Shown here one piece after another: positions 31,268 through 41,614 of a DNA stretch of 54,968 nucleotides; within the stretch, counting starts at the first letter, position 1; every line of letters begins with the position of its first letter. The notes below the pieces were generated by a model. That model did not search any database and was not told where the DNA came from. It worked only from the letters and a program-made list of their open reading frames with translations. The stretch is from Porphyra umbilicalis (taxonomy: Eukaryota > Rhodophyta > Bangiophyceae > Bangiales > Bangiaceae), in contig KV919179.1 of the NCBI GenBank assembly GCA_002049455.2, positions 1 through 54,968 on the forward strand. Reading direction: 5' to 3'. Made by a program: the position numbers and the translations under genes.

Positions 31268-31819
31268 ATGGACTCCCCAACTTTTGTGCCAGCGCCGGTT
31301 GGCGTGGCCTCCCGCAGCTGCCGCCGCGCCGCCGCCGCTTGCACTTGCCGGCGGGTGCCCGTCGCCCCCGCTGCCCCCCGCATGGCCGACGGCCGCACAG
31401 ACCCCAACGCGGATGCCCCTACTCCTCCAGACGCTGACGCCCGCGCTGCCGCTCGTGAGCTGCGAAAAAACAAGCCAAAGTCCAACGCGTCCTGGGCCAA
31501 TAACTTCCTCTCTGTGGTCGGCGTCAAGGGCGCCGGCTCCATCCCCGGCTGGGACCTGCGGCCCGTGTCGTTGCGGGAAGCGTCGGCTGGTGCGGACACC
31601 AAGGAGTCGTCCACGTGCACCTATTGCAAAGGCACCGGCCGCACCAGGTGCACTTTTTGCATGGGCCTGACGTCCATGGGGCCGGACGGCAAGCCCATCC
31701 CGTGCCCGGGCTGCGGTGGCGAGACGACCATGACCTGCTCGACGTGCTTTGGGTCTACCAAGCAGATTGAGCTCAAGGGCCAGTGGTGGAAAACGGGAAT
31801 TGACACGTTGTTCAAGTAG
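31268..31819 (+). CDS. BSD2-like DnaJ-type zinc-finger protein, probably plastid
   Basis: 183 residues from ATG 31268. Residues 1-38 are Ser/Ala/Arg/Pro-rich without acidic residues after position 2, transit-peptide-like. Four Cys pairs build two DnaJ-type zinc sites: CTYCKGTG (117-124), CTFCMG (128-133), CPGCGG (146-151) and CSTCFG (157-162). There is no J domain. This is the layout of BSD2, a plastid chaperone that stabilises the RuBisCO large subunit, and of related small zinc-finger proteins (LTO/PSA2 group). The tail ends WWKTGIDTLFK. The exact client cannot be told from sequence. Confidence 0.75.
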   Translation: MDSPTFVPAPVGVASRSCRRAAAACTCRRVPVAPAAPRMADGRTDPNADAPTPPDADARAAARELRKNKPKSNASWANNFLSVVGVKGAGSIPGWDLRPVSLREASAGADTKESSTCTYCKGTGRTRCTFCMGLTSMGPDGKPIPCPGCGGETTMTCSTCFGSTKQIELKGQWWKTGIDTLFK

Positions 31820-32193
31820 GCGTACGGAGGGGGAGGGTGCTGTGTTGAGGCGGACAGAAACGAGGGGCAACTGGTTGGCCTCTTTCGGGCGGTGGGTGTG
31901 GTGGGCGCGGTACGTTGCTTGCGGCATGCATTTGGTGCAGCGGGAGGTGCGGCGGGCGTAAGCTGTGTCTGGGTCTTCGCTGCGCGCTTGCTTTTGTGGG
32001 TGCCATATCTCTGCGTGTGTGGATTCTTCACCTGTCATTTCTGCTCCCCGTGTATTGCCACTCTTCCCTGCTGCTCTTTCGTGCGGGCACTATGAGGCGG
32101 GCATTGTGAGACCGTCTCGCGTTGTCTGCTTGTGCTCTGCACGGAAGTGGAGTGGGTCAGTCTCTGTGTTATGTGCTCGAAAACCGGGCACGA
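31820..32193. other. Convergent 3' region between the BSD2-like and lipase genes
   Basis: 374 bp between two converging stop codons, expected to hold both 3' UTRs. No gene or repeat is seen. Confidence 0.4.
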
Positions 32194-33820
32194 CTATCGC
32201 TCAAACGCGGTCGGGGCCCGATGCGTTTGTGCCCCCGCCGCCTCCCCCCCCCCCCCCTGCCTCGCTGGGGACGGAAACCGGAACAGGCGGTGCACGTTGT
32301 CGCCAAGGACAAACGGCCAGAAGTCGTCGGCCAAGTCGTCCGCCCCCCCCCGGTAGGCGCGGCACGCCGCCTTGACGGCGAGAACGTAGCTCGCCCGGAA
32401 GTGGAGGCGGTAGCCGGTCGTCGCGCCGACCGCCGACGCCCACCAGGCCGTCTCGACAAACGACGGGTCGACGACCAGCCGCCCCGAGCGGTCGAGGAGC
32501 ACCTCCACCCCGACGTGGTGGTAGCCGAGCAACCGCGGCTGCCGCACGACCGGGTCGGCGGCGAGGACCACCCGCCAATGCGTCGCGACGGTCGCGTCGT
32601 AGCGCAACGCAAAGGCCGAGTTGCCGACACGCGGCGCGCCAAAGGTCGTCACCGCCACGTCCTCGGCAGACCCGAGGCCGAGCTGCCGCCAGTGGCGCGC
32701 CGCCTCGTACGACGCGAGCGTTGCGAGGGAGCCCCCCATCGAGTGGCCCGTGAAAAAGATGGGCTTGCCGCGGCCGCGGCCGCGCCACCTGCTGGCGTTG
32801 TACGCGGTGCGGGCGTTGGGGGGTGACGGTGTCGACGGGCGGCCGCGACTGCCGTCGCCGCCAGAGCGGCTGCCCGCGCTGCTGCTGCTGTCATTGGCGC
32901 CATAGCTGCTATCGTCGCTGCTGCTGCCGTCTCCAGAGGATGTGCTGGCCGGGCTCCACCCGCCGCCGCGGCCGGCGGGCGCCCACTCCTCCCCGCTGCC
33001 ATCCTCATCGACGGGGGCGTCAGAGTCCTCATCGCTGACCCCGGCGCCGCTGCCGTTGCCGCCCCCGCGGCGGCGGCGGCGGTCACGCGTCCCCCTCGCC
33101 GACGGCGACAGGACTGGTGGCAGGTACAGGTTGGCAATCGCCGACAGCACGTCGGGCCGCAGCTGCTTGTATACCCGCCCGTGGCCGCCGTGCACGGACG
33201 CCTGCCCGAGCGTCATCACGTCCTTGGCAAACGCCGCGAGGCCGCCACTAGACGCGGGGGGAGGCAAATCGTCGGTCGCCGCCTTGCCAGACGCGGCGAT
33301 TGCGTCGCCCAGAAAGGTCGACGGCGACGCGCCAATGTCGCGGACCGGGCGCCCGACAACTGCGATGCTGCCATAGTCAGACGCGTCGAGCGTGGCCGCC
33401 GCCGCGCTGTTGGTAAATGCCGCCGCGCCGCCGCTGGTAGATGCCACCGTCATTGTGGCCGCCACGGTGGCGCCCGCGTCGGTAGAGGACCCCCCGGCGC
33501 GACCACCACGATCGGTGTATAGGCTCCGGTCCAGCGGCAGCTCGTCCGAAAAGAGGTCGTCAAAGGGCGTTGCGGACACCTCCAGGTTGGCCGCCCAGTT
33601 GGTCACATCGCGAGTGCCCGAAAAGGTGACGACCACCCGGTCGGCCGAGACGAGCACGAGCGCGTGCGCCGACAGCGCGGGAGCCGTGATGTAGCGGACG
33701 ACCGAGTAGCCGCGGGAGGCAGCGAGCGCAAACGGGTCGATACGGAGGCCGTCAGCCGACGTAAAGCCGTTTGGGGCCACGCCACCTGCCGCGGCGGCGG
33801 CAGCCGCCCCCTCCCCACCC

Positions 33821-33859
<39 letters not shown>

Positions 33860-36800
33860 CCGCCCCCCGACGATGATGCCACTAGAAGAGTCGTCGCCGC
33901 CCCCACGCGGGGCGGAGGGAAAAACCCGGCGGCGCCGGACCCCACCTCGGGCGACGCGACCGACGATGGGGCACCCGCGGTCGGCACCAGCGGGCGTCGG
34001 CCCCACGTGTCGAGCGACGGCGACGACATGCGCGACGCCGTGTGCGCGGTCGCCGAGAGCGGGCGGCGGCCCCAGGGGTCGGCGCCGCCGCTGCCACTGT
34101 CGCCGGCCAGCGTCGGCGCAAAGACCGACGCGCGGGACCACGAGTGTGGCTGGGAGGCGGTTTGGCGCGCGCCAAAGAACCCGCCGTCGCCGCTGCCGCC
34201 ACCGCCGCCGCCGTCCGCGTGCAGCATGGAGAGTGGGGGAATGGGTTGCCGTCGCGGCGGTACTGCAAAGGGCGCCGACGCGCCAACGGCGCCCGCGCCA
34301 GAGCTGCCGCCACCGCTGACGCCGCTGGCACCCGCCAACAACATGTCGTGGCGCTCCTGCTCCAGGAGCGCCGCCAGCTCGTCGGCCCCCCCGCTGGCAA
34401 CCGACGTTGGCGTCGGCCGCCGTGGCGGCCGACGCGGCGGCGGCGGAGGCCGCACCAGCTCCTCCCGCGCATTGCCCGGGATGTACGCCAAGTACGCGCA
34501 GTTGACCATGAGGACGACCGTCTGCATGACAAGCACATTCTTCTTCATGCCGAGACGAAAGTAGGCACCCTGGTCAGGGTCCGCGTCGAGGAGGGTGCGC
34601 TCAAAGCGGGCGCGCGCGTGGCGGTGCCGCCGCCACACGCGGTCCACACGGCGGGGGCCGACCGGCACCTGCTGCAGGCCCCGCTCGTCGGGCGCACCCG
34701 GCCCGCCACCGCCGACGCCATCCATCCCCCCCCCGCCGTCGAGGGCGACCCCGCCAAGGTAGTCCCCAAACGACCCCGTCGACGCCGCCGCCCCCGACGT
34801 GTAAGTGTTGACCATGGACGAAGCGGGCGGAGGCGGGTGGAAGTCGCGCTCCCGGCGGGCCCGCCGCCGCCCCCGCCGTCGCCGGTGAGCGCGGTCGCCT
34901 GACCGGCGGGGCAGCTTCCGGCGCCCGTCGCCACCGTCGCCGCCATCGCGGGCATCGCCGCCGCCGCCGCCGCCATGGTCATCGTCGCCGCTGCTATCGC
35001 TGTCGGTGGCGGCGGCCACGCGCCCCCACTTGCGCGCGCCGCGGAGGTTGTCTGGCCGCGCAACGCCGCCGACCACGGGGCCGCCGCGGAGGCTCCCGTT
35101 GAGCACCCGCCACTCGCGGTGGCGATAGCGGAGGGGCATGTCACGGCCCCAGGGGATCCCCTTGCCGGTCGTCGTCAACGCCGATGACGGCAGGCGCACG
35201 CGGCGGCGCCGCCCGCCGCCGCGCCGCCGGTCGTCGGTCACCAACGGCGCGCGCTCTGGGTCGTTGTCGGCCGCTGCCGGCGCGTGGCCGCTGGAAAAGA
35301 CGCGGTGGATGGCGGTGAAGAAGACGCGCGCGAGGCTCCGCTCCATCAGCAGCGGCACCCGCCCGCTGGCCGACAGCGACGGCGCGAGCGGCGCCGGCGA
35401 CGCCGGTGACCTCCCCGACGCGCCGGCAGCGGCGGCGGCGGCGGCTTCCGCTTCCGCCTCGGCCGCCGCCGCCGACGCCGACTCCACGTCCCGCCACAGC
35501 CCCGCCGGCAGGTTGACATACGCCGCGAGGGTGATGCTCGTCAAGTAGACAGCGGCGATGCCGAGGTTGGCCACCGGCGGCACCAGCGACGCGTCGGCGA
35601 GCGACGGCGGCGGCGGGCGGGCGGTGAGGACGAGCACCTCAATCGGCAGCCGCGCAATCGTCAAGAGGCGGAGGCCAATCATGGCCGTCGCGCACGCGGG
35701 CGTTTGGTAGGCAAAACAGCGAAAGCCGAGCTGCTTGGTCCGCGTCTCGGCGTAGGGTTGGGAGGCGAGCGCGACGCTCGTCGCGCGCATGGCGGAAAAC
35801 ATGGAGATGGCAATGACCACGTCGAGGGCGACGGCCGCAATCGCGGCGCCGCCGACGAGCGGCGGGAGCTCCCCGACGCGCGCCAACCGAAACACCGACA
35901 GGGCGCGCGCAAAGGGCACAAAGCCGAGCGACACGCCCGCGGCGGCGGCCAGCACGCCCTTGATCAAAAAGACAAACACGACGGCCGCCACTTTGGGCGC
36001 GTAGAAGCGGGCGCGCTCGAGCTGGGAGCCGGGCCTCAACAGCAGCCGGTACGAGTGGGAGGCGGAGAGGAGGTAAAAGGTCACCGACGCCGTGTACACA
36101 GCGTCGGTGAGGATGCGCAGCAGCCCTCCCGCGGAGAGGGGCGGGAAGAGCGCCGCTGCCGCCGGCCACGCCGGCATCAGCAGCGACCGCAAGGCCGCCA
36201 CCGCGTCCGCCACGGGTCGGAATTCGGCAATCGGCGCCACCGCCGCCGCCGTCGGCAGGTCGCCCGGCAGCGCCGCGAGCGTCATGGGGCTCGTGCACAG
36301 GAGGCCCGCGCCGACCAGCACCGCCGTCCACACCTGCTCCTCGGTGCGCTCCGCGCGGGGGATCGCCGCGAGGGCGAGGAGGAAGAGCGCGGCGACGCCC
36401 ACGCCCGCCACATTGATGCCGACGGCGGCCGCGTGGGAGAGAAGCGACGGCGCCAGCGCGGCCGCCACGTCCGCCGGCGACGCGCCAGCGGGGCGGTGCG
36501 CCCACGCCATCGACGCGCGCCCCGTGGCGGCGAGGGTGTAGACGAGGCCCGCGAGGAGCGTCACGTACAGGGCGCCAATGCTCACATTGACCTCCCCCGC
36601 GGTCATGACTTCGAGGCGCAGCTTGGCCGCATTGTCGTCAAAGCCCCCCGGCGCGGGCATCATGCTCGGGTGGCGGGTGAGGGGGCCCCCGTCGCCGCCC
36701 GTGGAGAAAAAGCTCTCCCCGGCCTCCCCATAGCCGCCGCCGCCCCGCGACGGGGAGGCGCCGGGCGACGCGTGGCTATCCTCCTCCGCGTCCGTGCCGA

Positions 36801-37272
36801 AAAAGGAGCGGATGCGGGCGAGGTCCGCCCGCAGCCCGGCAAAGCGCTCCTGCAACGACGCGGAGAGGGAGGAGGACCGGTGCGCAGACGTGCCGACGCC
36901 GGGCGCGAGGCCCGTCAGGTGGCTGCTGCTGTCGGCGCTGCTGCCGCCGTCGACGGCGCTCGACGGGAGGCTGCGGTCCCCATCCCCGCCGCCGCCGCCG
37001 CCGCCGCCGCTGGGCGAGCCCGCCCCACCGAGGGACGCCCACGACGCCGGCGACCGGTGGCCACCACTGCCGTGGACCCGTGTGTGGTCACCCCGGTCGT
37101 CCCAGCCGCCGCCGCCCGCGTCTTGGCCGCCCCCCCGCGGGCGGCGGTCGCCGCCAATGGCCACGGGCGGGGTGGCAATATGGCCGGCGCTGCAGCCCCG
37201 CGGCGGCCGCGGCGGCGGCGGCGTGGCGGGAGGCGCCCCGTCCCCCGCCTCCAGCGCCGCCCCCGGGTCCAT
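32194..37272 (-). CDS. Multi-pass membrane class-3 lipase, diacylglycerol-lipase-like
   Basis: 1,692 residues from ATG 37272 (MDPGAALEAGDG). Residues 1-220 are Gly/Ser/Pro-rich and disordered. About 224-590 holds roughly eight hydrophobic helices (for example IGALYVTLLAGLVYTLAA). A long disordered stretch follows, then another hydrophobic helix near 907-935. The Lipase_3 domain is at about 1180-1640: VVTFSGTRDVTNWAANLEV, the nucleophile elbow TGHSMGG with Ser1511, Asp1573 in LAADPVV, and His1585/1586 in GYHHVG. TM helices before a Lipase_3 domain are the layout of sn1-specific diacylglycerol lipases, though those have four helices and are shorter. Gly/Ser inserts split the catalytic domain. 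Substrate is inferred. It is a single exon; the KDZ transposon ends 0.67 kb upstream of its start. Confidence 0.85.
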
Positions 37273-37945
37273 GCGCCGCGCGCCGGCGGCTGCCCGCGGG
37301 GACCGGCCAGACGCCGACGCTGCCGCCACCGCCGCCGGCAGGGCACAGGCACCCGGCGCCACGGGTGCCGTTACGCGTCCGCCTCTCCCCCAACGCCAGA
37401 CGCTTCGTCTCCTCTCCCCGCTGGGTGTCCCCCGCCCCAAGTCCTCCCCAGGCAGGCCGCCAGCGGCGGGGCGCGCCCCGCGGTCGCGGTGCGGACGGGC
37501 CGTAGCGGGCCAGACGCCGACCCAGCACCGACGCCCGCCGTCAATGCATGCCTTGCGACGCCGCCCGTGGGGGGGGGGAGGGGCGCCCGCGGGAAGCCGC
37601 CGACCGAACCTGGTCACGGCGGGCGGGGGGGTAGAGGGTGCGAAACAACGCAGGTAGCAGCCGCCGCAGTGGCGTGGGAGGACGGAGGGATCGGCACCCG
37701 GCCCACCACGATCCGTTGGCGGCGCGGCGGCAGCCGCGGGCGGCGGCCGACCAGACCCACCCGACCAGGAGGACCCCTTTCGCAGTTCCTTTGGTCGGAT
37801 GCGCCTGGTTCTCTAGCGACGATGAGAGCTGCGTCCGGCCGGGCCTCCGGCCCGGCCCGGGCACGCCGGGCCGGGCCAGGGTCCCAGCCAGATGGTGGCG
37901 GATGAGCACAAATCTGGGTCCGTGGGGTTTCTGGGTCTCCGACAG
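37273..37945. other. Lipase upstream region up to the transposon end
   Basis: The 673 bp before the lipase ATG should contain its promoter and 5' UTR. GGGCCTCCGGCCCGGCCC at about 37842-37859 is a strong GC hairpin. No separate gene is seen. Confidence 0.4.
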
Positions 37946-38588
37946 ATCAGGACAGTCGACTGCAGTCCCGCTCTCTTGGGCGCCACCGTCGCCGATCGGC
38001 ACCCCTCTGCACCCCTCCCCCACGGCGGGGGATCTGGGCGGTCGCCCACACGTGTGCCCGCCCGCACCACCCGCCACCCCTCTGCACCCCCCCCACGGGG
38101 GGGAAATCTGGGCGGTCGCGCACCCATCCGCCCGCCCGCACCGACCGCCACCCCTCTGCACCCCCCCCCACGGGGGGGGATCTGGGCGGTCGCGCACCCA
38201 TCCGCCCGCCCGCACCGACCGCCACCCCTCTGTACCCCCCCCCACGCGGGGGGATCTGGGCGGTCGCCCACCCGTCCGCCCGCCCGCGCCCGCCGCCGTC
38301 GTCGGCCCCGTCGTCGTCGTCCGCGCCGCCGCCGTCGGCGGTGCTCCGCCCCCGCCGGCACGTCCGCCGGCACCGCCGCTGCCGCCGCGCTGCACGGCGG
38401 TCGCCCCCGCTCTCCCCGCCCCCCACACGCCGTCGACCGCCGTGCTGCGTGCGTGGGTCCGCGGGGGTGCTCGGCCACCGTCGGCGCTCCTCCATCCCCG
38501 CCGGCACGCCCACCGGCGCGCCTACCGGCACAACGGTCGGCTCCCCCCGCCGCATCGAGGTCGCTCCCCCTCCCCCCGCCCCACCGCC
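37946..38588 (+). repeat. Left terminal inverted repeat of the KDZ element
   Basis: About 643 bp. It includes four subterminal tandem units of about 74 bp, each with GATCTGGGCGGTCGCSCACC and CACCCCTCTGCACCCC, at about 38030, 38104, 38178 and 38251. A GTCGTC-rich part and a GCCGGCACG-rich part follow. Confidence 0.9.
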
Positions 38589-38722
38589 CCGTCGGCTCCG
38601 CGAGTTGCGTGCACACCGTTGCCGTTGCCGCCGGTTGTCCATGTGCCCTTGTGGTTTGCGACGCTCGGCGGCTCTCCCCGCCTCTCCGTTTGCGACGGGC
38701 GCTGCCGCTCTGCATTGGTCGC

Positions 38723-41614
38723 ATGGCGCCGGTCCCCCAGTCGACTTTGCGGGCTACTAGGCTGCGGGCGCTATTACGCGTGCTGCTGGGTGTTTCCTCG
38801 CTCCCTTCCGACGTCGATGGACTTGTTAGCGTGCTCGTTCAGACCTTGGTCGACCTGGAGGAGCGGTGCCCGTCGCTATGCTGTCACTTCCACCTGTCGG
38901 GCGTATCCAAGGCGACGGGCAAGGCGTTTTTCGTCGTCCTGTACGACGCGGCGCTCTCGGCGCACGAGGACGCCAAGCGTGTGATCCAAACGGTCTACAC
39001 CCACATTCACTCCGAGCTGTCGATGACAACTACCTCCGGACTTTTTCGGCGGTCGTTGCGTGAGAGGGGCTGTGTACCTGCGGCCCCCCGGGAGGACGAG
39101 GACCGCTCTACGGCGCACGGTGACGGTGATTCCTTGGTGGCGAGCGCCTTCGCTGATGCTACCGCCGACGTCGCACCGCGGGGTTCTACGGAAGACGCGG
39201 TCCAACAAGCTCTCGCCTTCGATCCAGAAGGAGACGCGGCTGGTGCTCCTCCCCCTGCCGCCGACGCTCCTCTACCTGCCCCCGGTGCTCGTCCCCATGC
39301 CGCTGATGCTCCTCCCGCCGCCGCCGTGGGTCTGTCGCCTCCCGTGCTCGAGCCAACCTTTGCTTTTTTCAAGCGGCCGGACATCCACTTTCCCAGTGAA
39401 GCCGGCATCTGGGTCATGGAGGCGCTCTTCACAGCTGTTCAAAAGGGCTGGGTCGGTCCCGTCCGCGAGACGGTCACCGTGGCGCGCAACGCGTTGCTCC
39501 ACAAGTACGGCGTGTCGTGCCGAGCATTCATCCAAGGCAAGCTGCCATGGTGGCCGGTCGATATGGGCAACACGAGGGCATCGGCGGACGTCGGTGGCAC
39601 CGTGAGGTGCATGCACTTCCCGTTCCCTGTCGCCGTGCAGCGACGGCACCTGCCGACGGGCGAGCGGACGCGGGACGTGGACAACGTCGAGGAGGCGATG
39701 GTCACCCTGGTGGAGATTGGCACTTCCAAGACGCCCGACTTCAACCTGGTCGTGGCGGTGCTGCTTCTACTCTTTGACAAGGAGCGTGGTGTCAGGGTTG
39801 CCATCTGTGACCGTCTTGCAATGCTCGGCGTCAAGCTGGACCCGTCCGTTTTCTCCGTGTCGTCAGAGGCCGTGGCGGGCTTGACAATTAACGATCACCG
39901 CTTGACGGACGGCTTCGGGTTGGCCCCCGGCACGCCCCGCACACCTTCCACGGCGTCGACACCGCCGTACCGGTCCCCCACCGGGTCCCCTAGCCCCGCC
40001 AATGGCGCGCCGGGCGCCGACATGTCTACTCTGGCCGCTGCGCGCATGGCCGCTCGTCGTGCAGCCGGTGCCGCCGGAAGAGAGGCTGCTGCCGCTGATC
40101 GCCTCGCCAAGGCACAGGCGGCGGCCGCTCGTGCGTCGCTCAAGAGGAGCGCCGACGCAACCGCGCAGCCCTCTGCTAAGAAGCCGAAAGGTCAAGCACG
40201 TCGGAGCGCGGTGGATCTGGAGCTGCCGATACTCGACGCATCGGAGGACGTGGTGTGCTTGCCACTACACGCCGAGGCGGCGCTGTTGGCGGACCACACC
40301 TTTTTTTCGCTGGCCACCAACTGGTGCCCTCCCGTCGTGTTTGTCGTCGACGACGAGATTGTGATTGAGACGGTGGCGGTGAGCGACTGGTCGGCCTTCA
40401 CCAAGTCGCAAACGCTCTTTGAGTGTGTGCTTGACGACAAGGTCGCGCGCTCGGCGCGAAAGCAGCTGATGGAGAAGGCGGCGGCAATGAGGGTTGGCGG
40501 TGAGGTCGACGTCGACGACGAGTGCAAGATCACCGCAAAGTTCAAGGCGCTTGAGTCGGGCGACACGGTGCGTGTGTCCATGGCATCGCTCGTCGCCATG
40601 GGCGAGCTCCACCTGGCTGCTGAGCGGCTGCAGGCCCTCCGCGGCGTTGTCGCATGGGTACGGGAGGCGGCCGTCCTGTACAACTCACGGGTCTCTACCT
40701 TCTACGGGGTCAAGGAGTCGACGACCGGCGAGCTGGGCACGGAGGTGATGCAGGTCGTGCTCAAGAGCAACCCGAACGCGACGGTCTGGCGCACGGACGC
40801 TCAGCCGGAGGACGCGGCGGAGGAGGACGCGGGGCTGACGGCCAACCGGCTCGTCGCCAACCTCGGCGACGTCTGGATGTCGGACGACTTTCTGGCGGTC
40901 AACCAGACCATTCTTCGACGGTGGCTGAAGAAAAACAAGCCAACGTCGTACGCCTTGCCGTGCTCCTTCTTCGTTTCCTTGCTGCAGCCGCCGCGGGGCC
41001 CCACCCACGCCGCTGCCGTAGCGGCCGCCGTTGACGCGGCCGCCCAAAAGGCCTTCCGGTTGGCGGGCATTGTCGAGCAGCTGGCCGGCGTATGCAACAT
41101 TGACAACTCGCACTGGGTCGCCTTTGCCGTCCACCTGCCGAGCAAGACGGTGACGCTGTACGACTCGGGACAGCACTTTGCAACGCTGCGTCCTGATGTT
41201 GCCGAGGCGGTGGTGCGCGTCAAGGCTATGGGCAAGCGGTTGCGCGTGCTCTTTGACGAGGCGGCGATGAGCAAGTCGATTGAGGAGGCGAGGGTGGCTG
41301 GGTCGGTGGGGGGCGAGGGCGAGGGCGAGCAAGACAAGGGGGCAAAGAAAAGCTGGTCGCACAAAAAAATCAAGGCTCCTTCGCAGACCGACTCAACCAG
41401 CTGTGGGGCGTACGCTTTCTCCTTTGTTTGGCACACTTTACGTGAGGAGAAGTCGAAGGTGCAGGCGGGAGATGCGAGTGCCGTGCGTCTAGAAATGGCT
41501 GCCAGCCTTGTGCGTGACGGGGTTGCCCAGCAGGAGGCCCGGGAGGAGCGTGCAGCACGGGCTGCCGCTGACCGGTCGTTTGCTTTAGGCGGCGCCGACG
41601 CCATGGAGAGCTAA
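38723..41614 (+). CDS. Ulp1/SENP-type (C48) cysteine peptidase of the KDZ element
   Basis: 963 residues from ATG 38723; the frame is open upstream through the inverted repeat only because stops are rare there. The C-terminal peptidase domain (about 690-930) has His797 in DNSHWVAFAV, Asp814 in LYDSGQ, Gln888 in PSQTDS and Cys894 in STSCGAYAF, the full SUMO/Ulp1 set. A likely nuclear signal KKPKGQARR lies near 490. The N-terminal half, with FFKRPDIHFPSEAGIWVM and LPWWPVDMGNTRASAD, matches nothing I know and may bind DNA or the transposase. Ulp1 partners are common in KDZ, MULE and CACTA elements; they may remove SUMO or ubiquitin-like marks from element proteins or host chromatin. It converges with the transposase gene. 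Confidence 0.9.
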   Translation: MAPVPQSTLRATRLRALLRVLLGVSSLPSDVDGLVSVLVQTLVDLEERCPSLCCHFHLSGVSKATGKAFFVVLYDAALSAHEDAKRVIQTVYTHIHSELSMTTTSGLFRRSLRERGCVPAAPREDEDRSTAHGDGDSLVASAFADATADVAPRGSTEDAVQQALAFDPEGDAAGAPPPAADAPLPAPGARPHAADAPPAAAVGLSPPVLEPTFAFFKRPDIHFPSEAGIWVMEALFTAVQKGWVGPVRETVTVARNALLHKYGVSCRAFIQGKLPWWPVDMGNTRASADVGGTVRCMHFPFPVAVQRRHLPTGERTRDVDNVEEAMVTLVEIGTSKTPDFNLVVAVLLLLFDKERGVRVAICDRLAMLGVKLDPSVFSVSSEAVAGLTINDHRLTDGFGLAPGTPRTPSTASTPPYRSPTGSPSPANGAPGADMSTLAAARMAARRAAGAAGREAAAADRLAKAQAAAARASLKRSADATAQPSAKKPKGQARRSAVDLELPILDASEDVVCLPLHAEAALLADHTFFSLATNWCPPVVFVVDDEIVIETVAVSDWSAFTKSQTLFECVLDDKVARSARKQLMEKAAAMRVGGEVDVDDECKITAKFKALESGDTVRVSMASLVAMGELHLAAERLQALRGVVAWVREAAVLYNSRVSTFYGVKESTTGELGTEVMQVVLKSNPNATVWRTDAQPEDAAEEDAGLTANRLVANLGDVWMSDDFLAVNQTILRRWLKKNKPTSYALPCSFFVSLLQPPRGPTHAAAVAAAVDAAAQKAFRLAGIVEQLAGVCNIDNSHWVAFAVHLPSKTVTLYDSGQHFATLRPDVAEAVVRVKAMGKRLRVLFDEAAMSKSIEEARVAGSVGGEGEGEQDKGAKKSWSHKKIKAPSQTDSTSCGAYAFSFVWHTLREEKSKVQAGDASAVRLEMAASLVRDGVAQQEAREERAARAAADRSFALGGADAMES

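Noticed and set aside
35704..37905. 733-codon plus-strand frame opposite the lipase
   Set aside because: Arg-rich, low complexity, antisense to a frame with lipase catalytic motifs and TM helices.
37892..38722. N-terminal 277 codons open upstream of the Ulp1 gene
   Set aside because: This is the terminal inverted repeat with its tandem units; the mirror copy at the right end gives the same peptide without any gene behind it.
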